This document shows positions 60,190-64,000 of a stretch of 64,000 bases of DNA, piece after piece. Below the pieces are notes generated by a model. The model ran no database searches and was not told the origin of the DNA. It saw only the letters and a list, made by a program, of their open reading frames with translations. How positions within the stretch are numbered: position 1 is the stretch's first letter; every line of letters starts with the position of its first letter. Source of the DNA: Pedobacter punctiformis (lineage in GTDB: Bacteria; Bacteroidota; Bacteroidia; Sphingobacteriales; Sphingobacteriaceae); contig NZ_JAPWGM010000001.1 of assembly GCF_027213715.1 (NCBI RefSeq), forward strand, positions 682,001 through 746,000. The letters are read 5' to 3'. The translations under genes were made by a program, and so were the position numbers.

Positions 60190-61353
60190 TTATTTTAATT
60201 TAGTTCTCGTTCCTCTATTGTCTGTTGTATAGAAATCTCCTTTCTCGTACCATAGTGCAAACATCTTTCCTTTGTCTGAATTTGCTTTATGCTCCAAATC
60301 AATGTCGATAACTTTTTGCTTATAAAGATATTTTATTTCATCAACGATGGTATGTCCGATAATCATTTTATCTGCCTTATAATTCAACAGCGTTTCATCA
60401 ACATCTTTTTGTGTTTCTTTTTCTGTTGAAATGCCTCTATACCAAACAGGGCTTTCTTTTCCTATAAAAATATCATTTGCCTGTTCACTTCCTGCAAATA
60501 CTTTGTCTATGCCATTTCTGATCTGCTGATTGATTTCTTCTATGGTATATTTTTTAGGAAAGTCTTTGCTTATACCTGCGTGAACAAATAAGAAACTTCC
60601 TATTTTTTCAACTCCGTTCTTTGTTCTTAACCACCTTCCCAATTCGGCATTTTTAGCATACCAATTTTGATAATCTAATTTTAATGTGTCAGAATTTTCC
60701 TGGTATTTATCTCTCAAATATTTTGTCTGGCCCTTCAAGTTCATCATTTCGTGATTTCCCAATATAAAATGGACTTTTCCCCCTTGTCTTTCTGCTTCAT
60801 CTTCCAATTTATAAGTTAACCAAAGACATTCGGTAACATTTAAATTTCTGTCAAAAAAATCTCCAACCAAAACCAGATGATTCTTTCCAAATGTCCATTT
60901 AAAGTTTTTATCAATAATATTATTCCCAATCAAAATGGACTTAAATCCATTAAAGTTGCCTTCAATATCTGAGATTACAAGCATTTTTTCTGGTAAAATA
61001 TATTCACTTTGTTCGTTTTTCAAACTGTCTTTCAGTTTAAATCTGAAAGTGTCTTTTGTTTCATCAACATAACAATTAAGCGTATCTTTTTTAGTAATTT
61101 CTCCTTTGACTAACGAAAATTTATTCCCGCTGGGAATAATTTGATATTTAATTATTTTTCCATTTTCATATAAGATTATTGGCCCATCACTACTCACGGT
61201 CGAATCGTCTTCATCAGTTGCACCATGTTTTATTGACCAGCCTGGAAAAATATAAAGCCGCTGAATGACCTCATAATTCAAGAGCAATGCTCCAATTCCA
61301 AGGTATACAAAGATCGGCAAGAATAAATAGAGCGTAATTTTTTTTAATTTCAT
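60190..61353 (-). CDS. Membrane-anchored metallophosphoesterase
   Basis: A 387-residue protein with an N-terminal membrane segment (residues about 7-29) and a calcineurin-like phosphatase domain outside the membrane. The metal motifs are ISDIEGN (Asp129; Glu131 replaces the usual His), GDFFDR (163-168), GNHE (199-202), then two late His (HAGIS and GHTIV). The D-x-E start is seen in a branch of bacterial phosphoesterases. It is Lys/Ile-rich in comparison with neighbours. It lies within the tRNA-flanked segment. Confidence 0.85.
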   Translation of the reverse strand: MKLKKITLYLFLPIFVYLGIGALLLNYEVIQRLYIFPGWSIKHGATDEDDSTVSSDGPIILYENGKIIKYQIIPSGNKFSLVKGEITKKDTLNCYVDETKDTFRFKLKDSLKNEQSEYILPEKMLVISDIEGNFNGFKSILIGNNIIDKNFKWTFGKNHLVLVGDFFDRNLNVTECLWLTYKLEDEAERQGGKVHFILGNHEMMNLKGQTKYLRDKYQENSDTLKLDYQNWYAKNAELGRWLRTKNGVEKIGSFLFVHAGISKDFPKKYTIEEINQQIRNGIDKVFAGSEQANDIFIGKESPVWYRGISTEKETQKDVDETLLNYKADKMIIGHTIVDEIKYLYKQKVIDIDLEHKANSDKGKMFALWYEKGDFYTTDNRGTRTKLK

Positions 61354-61585
61354 TGTTTGTTTTTTTAGAAATACCTGATGGTTTTGAATATGATCAGCGA
61401 AAATCTCTTAACACCAATACATATTTTAAATATTTAGTATCAAAAAGTCAAAATTTGTTACATTGACTTAGACCTATTTACTATGCTTGTTTTTCAGACG
61501 AATTTCTAAACAATAAACATTGGTATGATTATAAATCATTCTGTTAGGAACCACTGATACCTGATTGTCAGTTTAATTTTACCGC

Positions 61586-62716
61586 CTAATTTATATTTAC
61601 CCACCATTGTTTAAACTGTTGATTGCTCTTATTTAGCAAAACAGACTCTCCAATCATTGGTGTTGCCAAACGGTAGGGCTGGTGCACGGATAGTTTGGTT
61701 ATTCTGATCAGAGGTTCATCCCAGGGATGTTTGCCCAATGTAAATTTGGAATGATGTACAGGAATAACATTTTTCGCCTTTAAATCCAGGCTTGCTTTTA
61801 CCACTTCTTCGGGTAAATTATGTACCGATTGCCAGGCCTTATCGTATTGCCCGCATTCCATAATTGCCCAATCTATTCCTCCATATTTTTTCCCTATTTC
61901 GATAAATCTATTGTCGTAACCACCATCACCACTAATATAAATCTTTAAATCAGGCGATTGAATTAGATATGACATCCACAAGGTTTGTCCTTGTGTAAAA
62001 CTCCGTCCACTTTCATGATGTGAGGTTTCGGTAAAAAGCACAAAATCTTTTTCTATCGCTATTTTTTCGTTCCAGTCTTTTTCTAAAAGTTGTTTGGGTA
62101 AATATCCCCAGCGTTCAAAATGTGCACCTACGCCCAATCCGCAAACCACAAATTTAACTTTGTCTTTTAGGGCAACAATGGTTTCATAATCTAAATGATC
62201 GTAGTGGTCATGAGAAATCAGTAAATAATCTATTTCAGGCATATCATCGGCGGTGTAAATATCGCTTCCTTTATACGCCTTTACCGAACCGGGCAAAGGT
62301 GATGCCTGGCCGCTAAAAACGGGGTCAATCAAAAAGCGCTTTTTATTAAGCTGAATAAATACCGATGAGTGCCCAAACCACACCACCACATTGGTATCAG
62401 GCGATAATGTTTTCAAATTGGTTTTAATAGAAGGCAAACTATCAATCGGAGTACGTCTTGGATGGCTTTTGAAAAGCGTATTATACGTTTCACCCCAAAT
62501 GCTATACCCTTTCGATAAGGTTGGCGTTTCAATTAGATTGTGAAATTTGCCGTTTTTATAATGGATAGATTTCTCAATTTTTGCCAGCCTGTCACCAGAA
62601 GGCGCTTGCCCGAACTGTGCCTGTTTAAGGTAAAGAAAAGTAGCCATTGCAAGCAATGCGACTAAGCACAAAAGTACAAGTCCTATTCGTTTTAAAATCT
62701 TAAAGGAACGTTTCAT
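61586..62716 (-). CDS. Metallo-beta-lactamase-fold hydrolase (NAPE-PLD/UlaG-like)
   Basis: A 376-residue protein with a basic N-terminus and membrane helix (VLLCLVALLAMATFLYL). The metal motif HDHYDH and the upstream VVWFGHSSVFIQL (glycyl-His-Ser strand) fit the N-acyl phosphatidylethanolamine phospholipase D/UlaG branch. Later ligands are in YISGDGGYD and PVHHSKFTLG. The upstream frame runs into the NAD-binding gene, so ATG 62716 is the start. It lies 4 bp after that gene and probably forms an operon with it. Confidence 0.88.
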   Translation of the reverse strand: MKRSFKILKRIGLVLLCLVALLAMATFLYLKQAQFGQAPSGDRLAKIEKSIHYKNGKFHNLIETPTLSKGYSIWGETYNTLFKSHPRRTPIDSLPSIKTNLKTLSPDTNVVVWFGHSSVFIQLNKKRFLIDPVFSGQASPLPGSVKAYKGSDIYTADDMPEIDYLLISHDHYDHLDYETIVALKDKVKFVVCGLGVGAHFERWGYLPKQLLEKDWNEKIAIEKDFVLFTETSHHESGRSFTQGQTLWMSYLIQSPDLKIYISGDGGYDNRFIEIGKKYGGIDWAIMECGQYDKAWQSVHNLPEEVVKASLDLKAKNVIPVHHSKFTLGKHPWDEPLIRITKLSVHQPYRLATPMIGESVLLNKSNQQFKQWWVNIN

Positions 62717-62720
62717 AGAC

Positions 62721-63383
62721 TTATAACTTTGCCAGTTTTTTAATATCGGCAACCTCAATAATTTGTTCAGGATACCCCTTTAGCACACTGTTAATCATGG
62801 CCTGCCCTACTTCCTGCATGGTACAAGTCCAATTGGGTAAAAATGTAATCCATAAGGGATATAAAGCTGCAAAAACCTTATAAATAGTATTTATATTTTT
62901 TTGCCCTTTAATGGGCTTCATAAAGCCCGGACGAAAATTATACTGTGCTTTAAAGGGCAAATTCATCAGCGCATTTTCGGTTTTACCTTTTACACGTGCC
63001 CACATCACTTTTCCTTGCTCCGTACCATCTGTTCTGCGACCCGACACATAGTTAAAAACCATGTTAGGGTTTATGCCAGAAAGTGTCTCGGCAAAAGGTA
63101 CGGTAATGCCATAAGTTGCCTTTGTAAAATCATCTTCTGTTACACCTACAGAACTTATACCAGCACAATAAAAACAAGCATCGTAACCCCTTAACTGCTC
63201 TTTAAATTCATCCAGCCTCGAAAAATCGGGCAACAACAATTCCTTTAATTTAGGATCATTTCTATCCAAATGTTTCCTGTTGATAATCAGCACCTCAGCT
63301 ACATTCGGATTTGCTAAACAGGCCAGCAAAACCCCTTCGCCAACCATACCTGTACTTCCTGTTATTATTACTTTTATTTGCAT
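62721..63383 (-). CDS. NAD(P)-binding Rossmann-fold protein (SDR/NmrA-like)
   Basis: A 220-residue protein with the Rossmann start KVIITGSTGMVGEGVLLACL (glycine motif GSTGMVG near residue 8). CFYCAGISSVGV follows, then FNYVSGRRTDGTEQGKVMWARVKGKTENAL with the SDR Ser/Tyr/Lys pattern altered. C-terminal text FRPGFMKPIKG fits the atypical SDR family. A reductase or regulator; the substrate is unknown. It is the first gene of a two-gene unit with the metallo-beta-lactamase-fold gene. Confidence 0.85.
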   Translation of the reverse strand: MQIKVIITGSTGMVGEGVLLACLANPNVAEVLIINRKHLDRNDPKLKELLLPDFSRLDEFKEQLRGYDACFYCAGISSVGVTEDDFTKATYGITVPFAETLSGINPNMVFNYVSGRRTDGTEQGKVMWARVKGKTENALMNLPFKAQYNFRPGFMKPIKGQKNINTIYKVFAALYPLWITFLPNWTCTMQEVGQAMINSVLKGYPEQIIEVADIKKLAKL

Positions 63384-63595
63384 TGTTTTATTTTTTAAAA
63401 GCCCTAACCTGATCAGTTATACGGACTTATCGTTTCTTTTTATTTTTAATTAAACAAAGATCATTTAAAATAATGAACAATTAGTTTGTTCAAAAGTCCA
63501 AATTTATCATTTTGGGAAATCCAGGAATTAGATCGAAATATAAATGAGGTACTTCCTGAATGTAGGGATGGGCGAATTTTATTTCATTAAAACAA

Positions 63596-63627
63596 AAAAG
63601 CCTCAACTTTTTCAAGTTAAGGCTTTT
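63596..63627 (-). terminator. Terminator of the second tRNA-Asp gene
   Basis: On the minus strand the stem AAAAGCCTTAACTT pairs with AAGTTGAGGCTTTT (14 pairs with one G-T pair, 4-nt loop) and is followed by a T-tract. Confidence 0.85.
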
Positions 63628-63631
63628 GTTG

Positions 63632-63705
63632 CGGAATGGACGGGACTCGAACCCGCGACCTCCTGCGTGACAGGCAGGCATTCTAACCAGCTGAACTACC
63701 ACTCC
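63632..63705 (-). tRNA. tRNA-Asp (GTC), second copy
   Basis: The 74-nt sequence is identical to the copy at 59873-59946 as far as I can compare. It reads GUC in the anticodon and lacks an encoded CCA. A full promoter lies upstream (63782-63752). It is followed by the terminator at 63596-63627. The segment between the two copies, about 3.76 kb per unit, holds three genes. Confidence 0.95.
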
Positions 63706-63751
63706 TTTTGTTCCTCTTTAAAGTTAGAACCTCTTGTCTCTTTCGAGGTTG

Positions 63752-63782
63752 CAAATATAGAGACTATATTTTTATTTGCAAA
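63752..63782 (-). promoter_or_regulatory. Promoter of the second tRNA-Asp gene (TTTG-N19-TATATTTG)
   Basis: On the minus strand TTTG (63782-63779) and TATATTTG (63759-63752) are 19 nt apart, a good Bacteroidota promoter 46 bp before the tRNA. Confidence 0.7.
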
Positions 63783-63808
63783 CTTTTTTTTCAAATACTT
63801 TCAACTGA

Positions 63809-64000
63809 TTAATTTACAGCACCTTCCTGCATTTTCTCTGCATTTTCTGCAAACTGTAAAGCAGAAATAATCTCCTGGATGTCACCATCCATAATAGTTG
63901 GCAGGTTATACATGGTTAAACCAATACGGTGTTCGGTAACCCTTCCCTGAGGATAATTGTATGTTCTGATTTTTGCTGAACGGTCTCCCGTAGATACCAT
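63809..64000 (-). CDS. prfA: Peptide chain release factor 1, C-terminal part
   Basis: The gene starts outside the window; 63 codons of its 3' end are seen. [25 protein letters not shown] is the signature of domain 4 of bacterial RF1, followed by [15 protein letters not shown]1 releases peptides at UAA and UAG. RF2 has a slightly different R-x-N text here, so RF1 is more likely. The tRNA-Asp unit follows after 103 bp. Confidence 0.85.
   Translation of the reverse strand: MVSTGDRSAKIRTYNYPQGRVTEHRIGLTMYNLPTIMDGDIQEIISALQFAENAEKMQEGAVN

Noticed and set aside
63490..63702. Minus-strand frame reading MVVQLVRMPACHAGG across tRNA-Asp
   Set aside because: This is a tRNA-Asp translated as protein, a common artefact; the plus-strand frames at 59798 and 63544 are the same kind.

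Overview
The window looks like a chromosomal segment of a Bacteroidota member of the Sphingobacteriaceae, most like Pedobacter. Supporting signs are the AT-rich sequence, Bacteroidota-type promoters (TTTG, 17-23 nt, TANNTTTG), type IX secretion/gliding genes (porV, gldJ), a short NuoG, a tandem ExbD arrangement before TonB, and a SAM-II-type riboswitch before metK. The genus call is inference.

Layout. 1-1.8 kb: a clipped YdeI-family gene and small genes (DUF4180, a secreted protein, DUF2459). 1.8-7.9 kb: two alpha/beta hydrolases and a run of ATP-grasp enzyme, COG2170 carboxylate-amine ligase, class I glutamine amidotransferase and a second ATP-grasp-like protein. This looks like an uncharacterised amide/peptide-ligating pathway and is the best candidate for an undescribed system. 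8-10.4 kb: a FeoB-associated-type micro-protein, a Crp/Fnr regulator, YceI and pirin. 10.6-14 kb: a giant membrane protein fusing GH18-like, NodB deacetylase and processive GT2 domains. 14-14.45 kb: a gene-free, repeat-rich stretch. 14.4-21 kb: ispF, porV, an AsmA-like protein and gldJ.

21-39.2 kb is a long minus-strand block: complex I (nuoA, then nuoB to nuoN) followed by dedA, ppa, a CNNM/CBS protein, rsmE, a DUF4159 gene and a biotin carrier. The nuo run is interrupted by an ORF6N-domain gene (between nuoF and nuoG), by an inverted array of 7-nt repeats (between nuoE and nuoF) and by a dispersed-repeat fragment (between nuoI and nuoJ). 39-45 kb: an exbB-exbD-exbD-tonB operon ending in a PstS-like lipoprotein and a TPR protein. 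Its terminator is interleaved with the nuoA promoter.

45-51 kb: pckA, a SUI1/YciH factor, a lipid kinase, metK with promoter and SAM-II-like riboswitch, and a lone exbD. 51-56 kb: an EamA exporter, a LysR-controlled quinone reductase/monooxygenase pair, and an AhpD-like/YCII/ECF42 sigma group. 56-59.7 kb: a DUF1015 gene, serC, a divergent Lrp/AsnC regulator with paired palindromes between them, and a YeaQ-type membrane protein. 59.8-63.8 kb: two near-identical tRNA-Asp units in direct repeat flank a three-gene segment (phosphoesterase, metallo-beta-lactamase-fold hydrolase, NAD-binding reductase). The window ends in the 3' part of prfA.
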